Assembly (NCBI GenBank): GCA_963715815.1
Contig: OY970278.1
Coordinates: 682,001-746,000, forward strand
Source: JAFAMS01 sp963715815
GTDB taxonomy: Bacteria > Vulcanimicrobiota > Vulcanimicrobiia > Vulcanimicrobiales > Vulcanimicrobiaceae
Direction of reading: 5' to 3'
Length of the DNA stretch: 64,000 nt
Below the pieces are notes generated by a model. The model was not told the origin of the DNA. It saw only the letters and a program-made list of their open reading frames with translations, and searched no databases. Numbering within the stretch: position 1 is the stretch's first letter; each line of letters begins with the position of its first letter. The translations under genes were made by a program, and so were the position numbers. Shown one piece after another: positions 16,749 to 26,236 of the stretch.

Positions 16749-17782
16749 ATGCGCCTGCGCCTCGCGATGGCCGTTCTGGCGCTCGGATGTTGTGCGATCG
16801 CCGCCTGTACCAATAGCACGGGCGGCTCATCCACGATGCCGGGTGGTCAACTGCCGCAAGCAATCGCTCCGACCACTTCGACACCGGCACCGACGCCGAC
16901 GCCAAACGTCATGAGCGGCAATATTCAAATATTGGGTGACGGTGCCACGCAGACGCTGCCAGCGCCGGGCGATTTCAAAGTTACGGCGACTTTTCCAAAG
17001 TCAGCTGCGTCCTCCGCTCGCTTCATCGATCACTCTGAACGCCAGCGTTTCCGTTCCGGGTCCGGGCGGCATTCCGGCGTACGGTGCCGCCGACAAACCG
17101 AAGAACGGTTTGTTCGGCAAGGCGGGGCATCGCGAGCAATCTCCCGCGATTCTGTACGTGACATTCGAATCCGACAAAGGCGCGACGTTCGCGAGTTTGC
17201 CGGTCATCGATGTCGTGATTCCGCTTTCCGTGCTGGAAGCGTACGGCACCGATCCTTCTATCGGCATCGCGATCTACGATCCGGCTAACGAGAACAAATG
17301 GACGAAAAATATCGCGCAAGCGATTAATGCCACGCCGACACCAACACCGTCGGGTGGTGCGAAGGCGACGTCGACCCCGAGTCCGACGCCGACACCATCG
17401 CCAACGCCTACACCGACACCGAGCGGCTCACCGACACCGCGTCCACCGGGTGCACCCGCGCCGACGCCAACCGTGAGTACGACGCCGACTGCGGTCGCAA
17501 CGCCACGCGGGCCGGTTCCGTCGATCGAAATGCGCTTCGTTCCGACGCAACGCGTGATGAAGCTGCTCGCGAAGAAGTCGCTCTCGTTCGTTGTGTACGC
17601 TGAACCGGCGTCGACGCCGACACCGGAACCGACTGGTTCTGCGAAGGCGAGCGCGTCTGCGAAAGCATCGGCATCACCGGTCGGGATCGGCAAGCGCAGC
17701 CGCTACTGCAGCTGCATCACCGACTGCTACGGCTGAGGCAAGCGCCCCAGTCGCGAGCGCAGCTCCGAGCGCGAGTCCTTAG
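16749..17782 (+). CDS. Lipoprotein with Pro/Thr-rich linker, unknown function (two frame breaks)
   Basis: Begins MRLRLAMAVLALGCCAIAACT with a lipobox-like LAAC-type site, so it is probably lipid anchored. Frame 1 runs to KVTATF near 17000. Then, one base out of frame, come SQLRPPLASSITLNASVSV and a globular part (AILYVTFESDKGATFASLPV), a long TPTPSPTP linker (about 17328-17470) and IEMRFVPTQRVMKLLAKKSLSF. A second extra base near 17688 changes the end from a premature stop at 17736 to an Ala/Ser/Thr-rich tail ending SAAPSASP at 17782. No function recognised; the linker suggests an envelope-spanning or wall-exposed protein. Confidence 0.7.
17328..17470 (+). repeat. Low-complexity Pro/Thr-coding repeat
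   Basis: Degenerate runs of CCGACACC/ACGCCGAC units code for alternating Thr-Pro. Copy spacing is irregular and in register with the codons, so this is coding microsatellite-like sequence within the lipoprotein gene. A similar tract occurs at about 49345-49475 in another secreted protein. Confidence 0.8.
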
Positions 17783-18462
17783 AACGTCGTCGAAGTCGTC
17801 GAATCAGACGACGGCTGCGAACTGTTTGAATCGCCGTCGACTGAAATAATCTCGGCGTAGGGTTCAACCGAGAGCACGCCGATTACGAACTTGTCGGTCG
17901 ATGGAAGCGTGCGCGCGACGTCACCGACGCGTGCGCGAATCGAATGCCACACCGAGATCACGCGGCGGACGTATTCGGGCGTCTCTCCGTTGTACGGAAT
18001 TCCACCGGCACGCCGTACCGCAAGCGGACCTGCATTGTATGCGGCGATCGCGAGATGCAGATGGTTGCCGTGGGCGCCAAACTGCCGGATCATGCGCGCC
18101 AAATAGGTCGATGCGCCTAAAAGATTTTGCTTTGAATCGCGCGGGTTGACGCCCAAGACGTGCGCGGTGTGCGGCATCAGTTGTCCGAGTCCGCGCGCGC
18201 CGGCACTCGAGACCGCGCTTTGGCGCCAACGTGACTCGACGGTCACGAGAGCGATCAGCAGACGAGCATCGAGGTGCGAGCGCTGCGAATCCTTGATGAC
18301 TTCAAGTGCGAGCTTGTGGGTTTGATGTCGTTGAAGCTTCGGATTGAACTTGTGGATCAGCGCCGCGTATTGCGTCGCTGTCTCGGCCGAAGCAGGCACG
18401 CAAAATATCGCGCCCAGTATAACAGCAAGGGCCGCCGTCCAAAGTGGGCGGAAGTTTCTCAT
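17779..18462 (-). CDS. Soluble lytic murein transglycosylase (SLT domain)
   Basis: About 227 residues from ATG 18462 (MRNFRPLWTAALAVILGAIF, a signal peptide cut near ASA). The goose-lysozyme-like SLT fold is shown by ALVTVESRWRQSAVSSAGA (catalytic Glu in VESRW), GLGQLMPHTA and AIAAYNAGPLAVRRAGG followed by ETPEYVRRV. It cleaves peptidoglycan with formation of 1,6-anhydromuramic acid in the periplasm. An upstream in-frame extension to 18588 exists but would overlap the divergent GNAT gene and precede the signal peptide, so I rejected it. The C-terminus is a Ser/Thr/Asp-rich tail. Confidence 0.9.
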   Translation of the reverse strand: MRNFRPLWTAALAVILGAIFCVPASAETATQYAALIHKFNPKLQRHQTHKLALEVIKDSQRSHLDARLLIALVTVESRWRQSAVSSAGARGLGQLMPHTAHVLGVNPRDSKQNLLGASTYLARMIRQFGAHGNHLHLAIAAYNAGPLAVRRAGGIPYNGETPEYVRRVISVWHSIRARVGDVARTLPSTDKFVIGVLSVEPYAEIISVDGDSNSSQPSSDSTTSTTF

Positions 18463-18526
18463 GGCTGAGCCGCTTGCCGAAAGCCCGCCGGAGTCCTTCC
18501 TACAAATATCGAAAATCTTTCGCCAA

Positions 18527-19027
18527 ATGGTCGAAACGCTGGGAATTCGACGCGCCAAAGCGGCCGATTTGGAGTCAATCCGCCACATCTATAACGAAGG
18601 GATTGCGGATCGCGTCGCCACGTTGGACGAAGATCCAAAAGATTCTGCAGAAATCGCAGAGTGGTGGGCACGCCACGACGAGCGCTTTGCAGTTCTCGTC
18701 GCCGAACGCGACGGCGAAATCGTCGGCTGGGCGTCGCTTAATCCGTATTCGCACCGCTGCGCGTACGATGGCGTGGCCGATCTTTCGATTTATGTAAAGC
18801 GTTCGGCGCGGGGATCGGGCGTCGGCAAGCCACTGCTTGCCGCACTTGAGCGCGCAGCGCGTGAAAACGAGTTCTATAAGATCGTGCTCTTCACGTTTCC
18901 GTTCAACGAAGCCGGCCAGCGACTGTATCGCAGCCTCGGTTATCGTGAAGTCGGCGTCTTTAAAGAACAAGGGCGCCTCGACGGACGCCCGACTGATGTC
19001 ATGGCGATGGAGAAGCTGCTACAGTGA
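18527..19027 (+). CDS. GNAT N-acetyltransferase (phosphinothricin acetyltransferase-like)
   Basis: 166 residues from ATG 18527 (MVETLGIRRAKAADLESIRH). An upstream ATG at 18461 would add 22 residues and overlaps the divergent transglycosylase start. The Pat/Bar-type signature is evident: IYNEGIADRVATLDED, WASLNPYSHRCAYDGVADLSIYV, the acetyl-CoA loop RGSGVGKPLLAALE and the C-terminal FNEAGQRLYRSLGYREVGVF. It probably N-acetylates a small amine or amino-acid analogue. It is followed 10 bases later by a dehydrogenase gene in the same direction. Confidence 0.87.
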   Translation: MVETLGIRRAKAADLESIRHIYNEGIADRVATLDEDPKDSAEIAEWWARHDERFAVLVAERDGEIVGWASLNPYSHRCAYDGVADLSIYVKRSARGSGVGKPLLAALERAARENEFYKIVLFTFPFNEAGQRLYRSLGYREVGVFKEQGRLDGRPTDVMAMEKLLQ

Positions 19028-19037
19028 GAATAGAAGC

Positions 19038-20114
19038 ATGAACCAATATCGGATCGCGGTTATTCCGGGCGACAACATCGGCCCGGAGGTTACAAACGAG
19101 GGTTTGCGAGTTTTGCGCGAGCTCGAAAATGCGGGGGTTTGTAGCTTCAGCTTCGAGACGTTTCCGTGGGGAGCGCGGCACGTGATCAAAACCGGACGTG
19201 CCGCGCCCGAGAACATCGTCGAGCTGCTCGCTCCCTTCGATGCAATCTACATGGGAGCGCATGGCGATCCGGCCAATGTTCCGGATCGGTTCAGCTCGCA
19301 GCAGATGATGCATCCGATTCGCAAGGGTCTCGATCTGTACGCGAACGTGCGCCCCGTCAAATGGTGGCCCGGTACACAGATTCCGCTCAAGCAAACCGAC
19401 CCGATCGATTTCGTAATGGTGCGCGAGAATACGGAAGGTGAGTACTCGAATACGGGCGGCAGCGTCCATGCGGGAACGCCGGACGAAGTCGCGATGATGA
19501 CGACCGTCGTCACGCGCCGCGGCGCAGAACGGATCATCAACTATGCCTTCGAAGTCGCGCGCAAGCGAAATGGCAAGAAGTACGTCCATTGCGTCACGAA
19601 ATCGAATGCGCTCGCGTTCGTGATGGTTCTCTGGGACAAAGTGTTCGATGAAGTTGCGGCGCGCTATCCGGACGTGCGCACGACCAAAGCACACGTCGAC
19701 GCGACCAGCATGTACGTGATCACGCGCCCGTCCTCGTTCGACGTCATGGTTGCGACCAATCTGATGGGCGACATTCTTTCTGATGAAGCTTCAGCCGCGA
19801 CCGGCAGCATCGGTCTAGCGCCGAGCGCGAACGTCAATCCCGAGCGGCGCAAGCCTGCGATGTTCGAGCCGATCCACGGCTCCGCGCCCGATATTGCCGG
19901 AAAGCAGCTCGCGAATCCGACGGCCTCGATATTGGCGGCCGCGATGATGCTGGATTGGCTCGGCGAGACCGAGTCGGCAAACGCGATCGAGCGCTCGGTT
20001 GGGCGCGTTCTGGAAGAAAAGCGCTCCGTCACGCCCGACCTTGGCGGAACGGCCAAGACCTCCGAAGTCACTGACGCAATCTTAGCCAATCTCGGGCTGG
20101 CATTGCGGGCTTAG
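19038..20114 (+). CDS. Isocitrate/isopropylmalate-family dehydrogenase (tartrate/D-malate type)
   Basis: 358 residues from ATG 19038. Substrate-binding arginines lie in YANVRPVKWW and VRENTEGEYSNTGG. The metal-binding DILSDEASAATGSIG and NAD-selective FEPIHGSAPDIAGK motifs are present. The YANVRPVK and EGEYSNTGG pattern is closer to tartrate dehydrogenase/D-malate dehydrogenase (TtuC/DmlA) than to LeuB, and no leucine-biosynthesis genes are nearby. It would oxidatively decarboxylate a 2-hydroxy-dicarboxylate with NAD and a divalent metal. It sits close behind the GNAT gene. Confidence 0.85.
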   Translation: MNQYRIAVIPGDNIGPEVTNEGLRVLRELENAGVCSFSFETFPWGARHVIKTGRAAPENIVELLAPFDAIYMGAHGDPANVPDRFSSQQMMHPIRKGLDLYANVRPVKWWPGTQIPLKQTDPIDFVMVRENTEGEYSNTGGSVHAGTPDEVAMMTTVVTRRGAERIINYAFEVARKRNGKKYVHCVTKSNALAFVMVLWDKVFDEVAARYPDVRTTKAHVDATSMYVITRPSSFDVMVATNLMGDILSDEASAATGSIGLAPSANVNPERRKPAMFEPIHGSAPDIAGKQLANPTASILAAAMMLDWLGETESANAIERSVGRVLEEKRSVTPDLGGTAKTSEVTDAILANLGLALRA

Positions 20115-20141
20115 ACTCCGGAAGAAGGGAACAACCTGGCT

Positions 20142-20630
20142 ATGGCTCGCCGGTTACTCGCAATCGCATTCGTGCTCGCAGCGCTCGCGCCTGAGGCGTT
20201 CGTCAGCGCGCAGCAGAACGCGCAAAGCATCACGACGCATTCGCCTCCTTCGCACGACGATCGCGCGCCACTCCGCGCCGCCGAGCGGAAACCGCAACAG
20301 CCACAACATGCAGCATCGTCACAGCAACGTGCCGCCGTGGTCCAACAGCGTGTTACGTCAATGGCGGGAATGCCGCGCAATATCTCGCGACGTCAAAGCC
20401 GAAACCACCGCCGCCCAAGAACAAAGTCAACACCGGCAGCGGCCAAGAAGTCTTTAAATCAATCAGTAACTAGCGCTTTACCAAGTGGGGCACTAGCAGG
20501 ATCGTGGGATGCCTTTTGGGTTCGCTTACAAGCCACTCGGCAAATCTCGTTCCGTAAACGAAAGGCTCGTCCCACTCTAGATGGGACGGTGTTTCGCGGC
20601 TCTACATCAGGATGTCCTGAGCGCGCCTAA
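20142..20630 (+). CDS. Small secreted protein of unknown function, frame uncertain
   Basis: Starts with a convincing signal peptide (MARRLLAIAFVLAALAPEAF, cut near VSAQ), after which the frame becomes Gln/Arg/Ser-rich and unconvincing to 20630. A different frame ends naturally at a stop at 20471 with a Lys/Pro stretch (KPKPPPPKNKV) then GSGQEVFKSISN. This suggests that one or two indels separate the signal peptide from the true C-terminus and that the real gene ends near 20473. No function recognised. Confidence 0.4.
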   Translation: MARRLLAIAFVLAALAPEAFVSAQQNAQSITTHSPPSHDDRAPLRAAERKPQQPQHAASSQQRAAVVQQRVTSMAGMPRNISRRQSRNHRRPRTKSTPAAAKKSLNQSVTSALPSGALAGSWDAFWVRLQATRQISFRKRKARPTLDGTVFRGSTSGCPERA

Positions 20631-20878
20631 GGCCGGAATCAACTACTCTTGGGTAAGTCCCAGTACAACCGCTTCGTATGTCTCATATGCGAAGTGATTC
20701 TGCTTATGTACGGTGACAGATTCCGTCCGCGCACCCAGTCTGTTCCCGTTACACGAGTGGAATGGTATCTGTTCCCTCACCAACGCGTGACTCGATAGAC
20801 AGAGTCATCCGGTCATTTCTCGTCGCGCTCGTTTTCATTAGGCACAATCCCGCCGCCGTGAGAGTAAAGAGGATTTAG
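20631..20878. other. AT-richer intergenic region with a hairpin
   Basis: No convincing gene on either strand. Composition is visibly AT-richer than the neighbourhood. A stem of about nine base pairs, with wobbles, is formed by CTTCGTATG and CATATGCGAAG around 20670-20695; no T-tract follows. A ribosome site (AAAGAGG) precedes the next ATG. Confidence 0.4.
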
Positions 20879-21688
20879 ATGAAGAACCTTGGCGCCTTGC
20901 CGCTCAAGCGGATTCTCGTCATTGCGCTTTCAGCAATTGTCTTCTTATCGCCGGTTCTCGCACCAATTGCAACTCGCGCTGATGCAAAGTTTGACCTGAC
21001 GCATCGCTACACGCCGCCTGAATTGGCTGATATGTCCAAGTCTGACCTTATACAATTGGTGATGTCTCTACAAGGTTCGCCTTCGCAAGTTTTGCCGCCG
21101 CCGGTTTACTCCAAGGCAATAGCAGCATCGCGTTCCCCCAAGACCCTTGCTATTATCGGCGAAGCGCTTGGCGGCGTTGGACTGATCGTGCTCGCGAGTT
21201 CCTTGAAGTCGCATCCGAGTCGAAATGGCTTTTCATCTGGGTCGCTTATCCAGAGTTCACGTAGGTCGCCGATGGCCGCTGGGTCGTGTAACTCAACCAC
21301 GACGCTGTTCTGCGACTCGAACGTTACTCAAAATGCATGCAATCAGATCTCGGCATTCCAGGGGTTCGCAAGCGCTTATCTGACTGCGATGTCATCCAAT
21401 GTAGCGTCGAAGGGAACGACCGCTGACCAAGCCGGACTCACAATAACCGCACCACCGACAACTACGACGACGGGTACGGGGACTATTACGATCCCAACCC
21501 TTGCGAAGGCGGGCGACCAAGCTCAGCTTCCGACGACGATGAGTTCCGCCGTGACGAACACTACAGTAACTTCAGCCCTCGCAAACCTCGTCTTCGGTTC
21601 AGCGAATATTTGGACCGGCTGCAATAACCAAGTCACAAACACAACGACTACGACCCCACCCGCCGGAAGCAGTCTCATTCGCCGGTAG
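20879..21688 (+). CDS. Secreted protein of unknown function, low-GC orphan
   Basis: 269 residues with a signal peptide (ILVIALSAIVFLSPVLAP). After it come a helix-prone segment (YTPPELADMSKSDLIQLVMS), a hydrophobic stretch LAIIGEALGGVGLIVLASSL that could be a TM helix, a Cys-containing Ser/Thr part, then a Thr-rich tail (PPTTTTTGTGTITIP). The gene is AT-richer than most neighbours and its codon use differs, so horizontal acquisition is possible. Nothing in it identifies a function. Confidence 0.7.
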   Translation: MKNLGALPLKRILVIALSAIVFLSPVLAPIATRADAKFDLTHRYTPPELADMSKSDLIQLVMSLQGSPSQVLPPPVYSKAIAASRSPKTLAIIGEALGGVGLIVLASSLKSHPSRNGFSSGSLIQSSRRSPMAAGSCNSTTTLFCDSNVTQNACNQISAFQGFASAYLTAMSSNVASKGTTADQAGLTITAPPTTTTTGTGTITIPTLAKAGDQAQLPTTMSSAVTNTTVTSALANLVFGSANIWTGCNNQVTNTTTTTPPAGSSLIRR

Positions 21689-21737
21689 GCTTCCGTCGGC
21701 GCGCTTGCACATCTTCTGAAAGAAGTTAAGCGGCTAG

Positions 21738-22601
21738 CTAGCGATACTGATCTTGGATTGACGCGAAGCGGCTCATATCACCGTTGAGCGACTGCTTCAC
21801 GACCGGCGTTGCGCCTTTTTGTGCGAGATCCTCGAACGACGCGCGATCCTCGCGATAGAAGACGCCGAGCGGCATCTTCCCTTCATCTATTAGCATCTTG
21901 AACGCGCTGACTTTGTCGGTCGGATCGTAGTTTTCATCGACATAGAACGTGTTCTCTTTGAACCACGCGTACGTATTGATCTTATTGTAGGTGACGCACG
22001 GCGACTCAACCTCGACGACCGAGAAGCCTTTGTGCGTGATCGCCTGTTTCAGCAGATCGACCAGAATTTTCGGCTGCGCAGAGAAACCGCGGGCTAAGAA
22101 CGTTGCGCCCGCGGCGAGTGCGACGACGAGGCCGTTCATCGGAGCTTCCGGGTGTCCGTTGGGACTCGTGCCGGTGACGTAGCCGGTTTGACTCGTCGGC
22201 GAGCTTTGGCCCTTGGTGAGGCCGTACGTCTGATTGTCCATCACGATGTACGTGACGTCCGGATTGCGGCGCACCGCATGAATGAAGTGCCCGGCGCCGA
22301 TTGCGTAGCCGTCGCCGTCGCCGCCCGCAGCGATGACCGTCAGCTCTTTGTTCGCGAGCTTTACAGCCGTTGCGACCGGGAGCGCGCGGCCGTGCACGCC
22401 GTGAAAGGCATACGAGTGCAAGTATCCGCTGATCTTGCCCGAGCAGCCGATGCCCGAGACGAACGCAACGTCTTTCGGATTCTTGCCGAGTTCGGCAAGT
22501 GCAGACTTTAGCGCTGAAAGGACGCCGTAGTCACCGCAGCCGGGGCACCACCACGAAGGGGTGGCCGTTGCAAAGTCTTTGGGAGTAAGAACGGCAGTCA
22601 C
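21738..22601 (-). CDS. korB: 2-oxoacid:ferredoxin oxidoreductase, beta subunit
   Basis: 287 residues, thiamine-pyrophosphate-binding subunit. Visible features: the WWCPGCGDYGVL start, SGIGCSGKISGYL, the TPP/Mg motif GGDGDGYAIGAGHF and the NQTYGLTKGQSSPTS loop that marks 2-oxoglutarate/branched-chain types. With the alpha/gamma subunit encoded two bases upstream it oxidatively decarboxylates a 2-oxoacid to acyl-CoA and reduces ferredoxin. This two-subunit form (KorAB) is common in aerobes using a ferredoxin-linked TCA cycle. The C-terminus ends FASIQDQYR. Confidence 0.92.
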   Translation of the reverse strand: MTAVLTPKDFATATPSWWCPGCGDYGVLSALKSALAELGKNPKDVAFVSGIGCSGKISGYLHSYAFHGVHGRALPVATAVKLANKELTVIAAGGDGDGYAIGAGHFIHAVRRNPDVTYIVMDNQTYGLTKGQSSPTSQTGYVTGTSPNGHPEAPMNGLVVALAAGATFLARGFSAQPKILVDLLKQAITHKGFSVVEVESPCVTYNKINTYAWFKENTFYVDENYDPTDKVSAFKMLIDEGKMPLGVFYREDRASFEDLAQKGATPVVKQSLNGDMSRFASIQDQYR

Positions 22602-22603
22602 GA

Positions 22604-24389
22604 TCAGGTCCTCGCGAGCACTGTGGATGAGAGCGCGCGTTCGATCGGTTCGATGATTTCGATCGGACGGAACGCACGGCCATTATATTTCCGGACGCTG
22701 TGCATGTGTTCGAGCGGTCCGACGACCACGCGAATCAGACGGTCGAGCTGTCCGGTGAAGTTGTTCTCGACGACGAATATGTGCTTCGCGCCTTTGACGA
22801 AGTCACGCACTTCGTCATCCGGGAACGGCCAGAGCGTGCGCATCTGAAGAAAGCGCGTCTTGATTCCCGCAGCCGCCATGCGGTCTAGCGCTTCGACGAT
22901 CGGTCCGCGATTTGCGCCCCAACCGATGATCGCGACTTCGCGCCGACGGGTCGCCGAAGATGTTTGCTTTCGGCAGATCGACGCGCATCGTCTCGAGCTT
23001 GCGCATGCGCTTTTCCATCATCTTCGCGCGGTTCTTGACGTTCTCGGTGATGACGCCCGCGTCGTTGTGCTCGGAGCCGGCGGCTAAGTGCATGCCGCCG
23101 TCGACGCCCGGAATCACGCGCGGCGAGACGCCGTCATCGGTGTGCGCGAAGCGCTTGTATTCGCCGAACACGACCTGCCCGTTGCCATTACCGTTGCCGT
23201 TGTGACCGATCAGCTTGCCGCGATCGATCTCAAGCGCACCGAATTCGAGCAGCGGAAGCGTCGCCTTGCTCTGACATAGCGCTTGCTCCGTCAGAAGGAA
23301 GATCGGCATCTGATACTTCTCGGCGAGATTGAGCGCGAGCGCCGCAAAGTAGAACGACTCTTCGACCGTTCCCGGCGCAATCACGGCTTTTGGAATCTCG
23401 CCGTGCCCACCGAAGATGATGTGGTTGAGGTTGCTCTGTTCGGTCTTCGTCGGCATGCCGGTCGACGGGCCCGCGCGTGCGCACTCGACGATGACGACTG
23501 GAATCTCGAGGACGCCTGCAAGCCCGATCGCTTCCGTCATCAAGGAAAGTCCGGGCCCGGATGTCGCCGTCATCGCGCGCGCGCCCGTGAATGCAGCGCC
23601 CAGCGTCATGTTGATCGCGGAGAGCTCGTCTTCGGCTTGAACCGCAACGCCGCCGTATTGCGGCAGATATTTCGCCATCCACTCGAGGATGTCGGTCGCC
23701 GGCGTGATCGGATAGCCGGCCATGAAACGGCAGCCTGCGACAAGCGCGCCGTACGCGATCGCGTCGTTGCCCATCATCAAAAGCCGGTCGCCGTCAACGC
23801 TCTTCGTTAGCGCATAGCCCGAAGGACGGTCGGCAAAATGTTCTTTCACGTAAAGCTCACCGGCGATGACGGCGCCGACGTTCATCTCGACGACTTTGTC
23901 GCCTTTGCGTTTCCAGAGCGCAGCAACTTCGCCGTGCATGACCTCGGGATCCATCCCGATCAGCGCGCCGAGCACGCCCAGCGAGATCGTGTTGCGAACG
24001 ATTTCGGCCTTGAGCTCATCTTTCGCAATCTTTGCGAGCGGAACTTCATACCAATTAATGTCCGAACGTCGCATCTCGTCGGGAATTTGTTCCGACGTGT
24101 TATCGAAGATGATGAATCCTCCGGGACGCATCTCTTCGATGTGCGCTTCGACGGCTTCGAGATCGAATGCAACGAGGCAATCGACCATGTCGGCCATCCC
24201 GTAGTTCTCGCGCTGCTGCGCACGGATCACGTAATTCGTATGGCCGCCGCGAATGCGCGATGGAAAGTCTTTGTAGGTGTAGACTTCGAGACCCATCCGC
24301 TTGAAAACGCCAGCGATGAGGTCTCCTGTCGTAAGGCTGCCGTCTCCGGCCTGCCCGCCGAACATGATCTCGATGGAGTTAACGATCAT
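22604..24389 (-). CDS. korA: 2-oxoacid:ferredoxin oxidoreductase, fused gamma-alpha subunit (one frame break)
   Basis: About 595 residues. The start ATG 24389 follows a strong AAAGGAGG site. The gamma domain comes first (MFGGQAGDGSLTTGDLIAG; FPSRIRGGHTNYVIR), then the alpha domain (LLMMGNDAIAYGALVAGCRF, AGYPITPATDILEW, TATSGPGLSLMTEAIGLAG). The frame breaks near 22950: after ANIFGDPSA the family sequence continues one base out of frame as EVAIIGWGANRGP and LWPFPDDEVRDF to the stop at 22604. One extra base explains it. It forms an operon with korB, two bases downstream. Confidence 0.92.
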
Positions 24390-24446
24390 CCCGGCCTCCT
24401 TTTCTCTGGGTGGGTGCTAGGAGCCCCCTCGGGGAACCGCCCGGAA

Positions 24447-24854
24447 ATGGTCGACATCGACGCCGTCCTGCTCTGCGCTCAGGCTGAATGGATGGATGAA
24501 AACCACTACCTTATGAATCTCATCGGCGTCGGTGCAAACGCCGTATCAGCGGATGGCCCGTTTCCCTGGCCGCTCAAAGCAAATTGTGGCCTGGTGATCT
24601 CGGCGGACGGCACCGATTTCGGAAAGACGACCGTCATCACGGGCGAGCTGGTCGATGAAGACGGCGATAGTCTTGGCGTCTTTACAATAAATTGGGATAT
24701 CACGCGTCCGGTCAATTACGTCCCAGGCCTGCGCTACCGTCACGCATTTCCCGCAGATCTGAGTGGTTTCGTCGTTCCAGCCAAAGGCTTGTACGCCGTC
24801 AACGTCGCGATCGACGGACACGTCCGTCGTGAGATGCCCTTTCTCGTCCACTAG
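24447..24854 (+). CDS. Conserved hypothetical protein, DUF6941-like
   Basis: 135 residues from ATG 24447 (MVDIDAVLLCAQAEWMDENH). The pattern of an all-beta, C2-like small protein (LMNLIGVGANAV, TTVITGELVDEDGD, KGLYAVNVAIDG) resembles the DUF6941 family; this is from memory of the family's look and is unproven. No signal peptide. It is divergent from korAB and is followed two bases later by the tricarballylate-dehydrogenase-like gene, so it is probably the first gene of that operon. Confidence 0.6.
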   Translation: MVDIDAVLLCAQAEWMDENHYLMNLIGVGANAVSADGPFPWPLKANCGLVISADGTDFGKTTVITGELVDEDGDSLGVFTINWDITRPVNYVPGLRYRHAFPADLSGFVVPAKGLYAVNVAIDGHVRREMPFLVH

Positions 24855-24856
24855 CA

Positions 24857-26236
24857 TTGGAAGACGTCCTCGTTATCGGCGGCGGCAACGCTGCGCTTTG
24901 CGCGGCAATCTCTGCCGCGCAAATGGGCGCGCGCGTGTTGCTGCTCGAGTGTGCGCCGAAGGATTTTCGCGGCGGCAACAGCCGGCACACGCGCAACATT
25001 CGCTGCATGCACGACGCGCCGGCCGACGTGCTCACCGATGCGTATCCGGAAAGCGAATACTTCGAAGATCTGCTGCGCGTCACGGGCGGTGACACCGACG
25101 AACATCTCGCGCGGCTGACGATTCGCTCGTCGGCTGACGTGCGCGTGTGGATGACGGCGCAAGGCGCGCACTTTCAGCCTGCGCTGAGCGGAACGCTGCA
25201 GCTCTCGCGCACCAATGCGTTCTTTCTGGGCGGCGGGAAGGCACTCATGAACGCGTACTATCGTGCCGCAGAACGACTCGGCGTGCGTGTTGTATATGAA
25301 GCCGACGTGCGCAAGCTCGAGATGTCGGATGGGCGCTTCGTCGCCGCATCGTACACGCAAGGCGAGACGACCCATCGCGTCGAGGCGCGCGTTCTCGTTG
25401 CTGCGGCCGGCGGGTTCGAATCGAATCTACGCTGGCTGCGCGAAGTCTGGGGGCCGGCCGCCGACAATTTTCTGGTGCGCGGAACGCCATATAACATGGG
25501 GTGGGTGCTGCGCGAGTTGATCGACGGTGGCGCACAAATGGTCGGCGATCCAACCCAATGCCACGCGATCGCAATCGATGCGCGCTCGCCGAAGTTCGAC
25601 GGCGGAATCGTTACGCGGCTCGATTCGATCACGCTCGGTATCGTCGTCAACAAGCACGGTCAGCGTTTTTACGACGAGGGCGAAGATATGTGGCCGAAAC
25701 GTTACGCCATCTGGGGCCGTCTGATCGCGCAGCAGCCCGATCAGATCGCGTACTCGATCGTCGATGTCAAGGCGCAAGGAAATTTCATGCCCTCGGTATT
25801 TCCGCCGATTGCGGCCGATTCGATCCCCGATCTGGCGAGAAGGCTCAATCTCAATTCGGACGCGCTCGCACAAACGGTACGCGAGTATAACGCGGCCGTG
25901 CGTCCCGGAACATACGATCACAAGATCCTCGATGATTGCACGACGAATGGAATCGTACCACCGAAATCACATTGGGCGCGCACGATCGACACGCCGCCGT
26001 TCTGGGGTTATCCGCTACGTCCCGGAATCACGTTCACATATCTCGGCGTCAAGGTCAACGAGCACGCGCAAGTGTTGATGCAAGATGACAAGCCGTCACC
26101 GAACATCTTTGCGGCCGGTGAGATAATGGCGGGTAACATTTTGCGCCAAGGTTATCTCGGTGGAATTGGGATGACGATCGGCACGACGTTCGGACGTATC
26201 GCGGGCGAAGGAGCCGCGCGCAATGTCATGGCTTGA
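24857..26236 (+). CDS. tcuA: FAD-dependent tricarballylate dehydrogenase-like protein (TcuA)
   Basis: 459 residues from TTG 24857. It is a succinate-dehydrogenase/fumarate-reductase-type flavoprotein: N-terminal Rossmann VLVIGGGNAALCAAISAAQ, GGNSRHTRNIR, FFLGGGKALMNAYYRAAERL and C-terminal NIFAAGEIMAGNIL with RQGYLGGIGMTIGTTFGRIA. The next gene is a TcuB-like electron acceptor. That pairing is characteristic of tricarballylate (or a related tricarboxylate) oxidation to cis-aconitate. No TcuC transporter lies nearby; an SDR follows instead, so the true substrate may differ. Confidence 0.85.
   Translation: MEDVLVIGGGNAALCAAISAAQMGARVLLLECAPKDFRGGNSRHTRNIRCMHDAPADVLTDAYPESEYFEDLLRVTGGDTDEHLARLTIRSSADVRVWMTAQGAHFQPALSGTLQLSRTNAFFLGGGKALMNAYYRAAERLGVRVVYEADVRKLEMSDGRFVAASYTQGETTHRVEARVLVAAAGGFESNLRWLREVWGPAADNFLVRGTPYNMGWVLRELIDGGAQMVGDPTQCHAIAIDARSPKFDGGIVTRLDSITLGIVVNKHGQRFYDEGEDMWPKRYAIWGRLIAQQPDQIAYSIVDVKAQGNFMPSVFPPIAADSIPDLARRLNLNSDALAQTVREYNAAVRPGTYDHKILDDCTTNGIVPPKSHWARTIDTPPFWGYPLRPGITFTYLGVKVNEHAQVLMQDDKPSPNIFAAGEIMAGNILRQGYLGGIGMTIGTTFGRIAGEGAARNVMA

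Noticed and set aside
17328..17470. Short repeats that might be a CRISPR array or minisatellite; also 49345-49475
   Set aside because: Units are irregular, have no spacers and are in register with Thr-Pro codons of secreted proteins.
20665..20700. Intrinsic terminator at the 20.67-kb hairpin
   Set aside because: The stem has wobbles and lacks a following T-run; recorded only as a hairpin.
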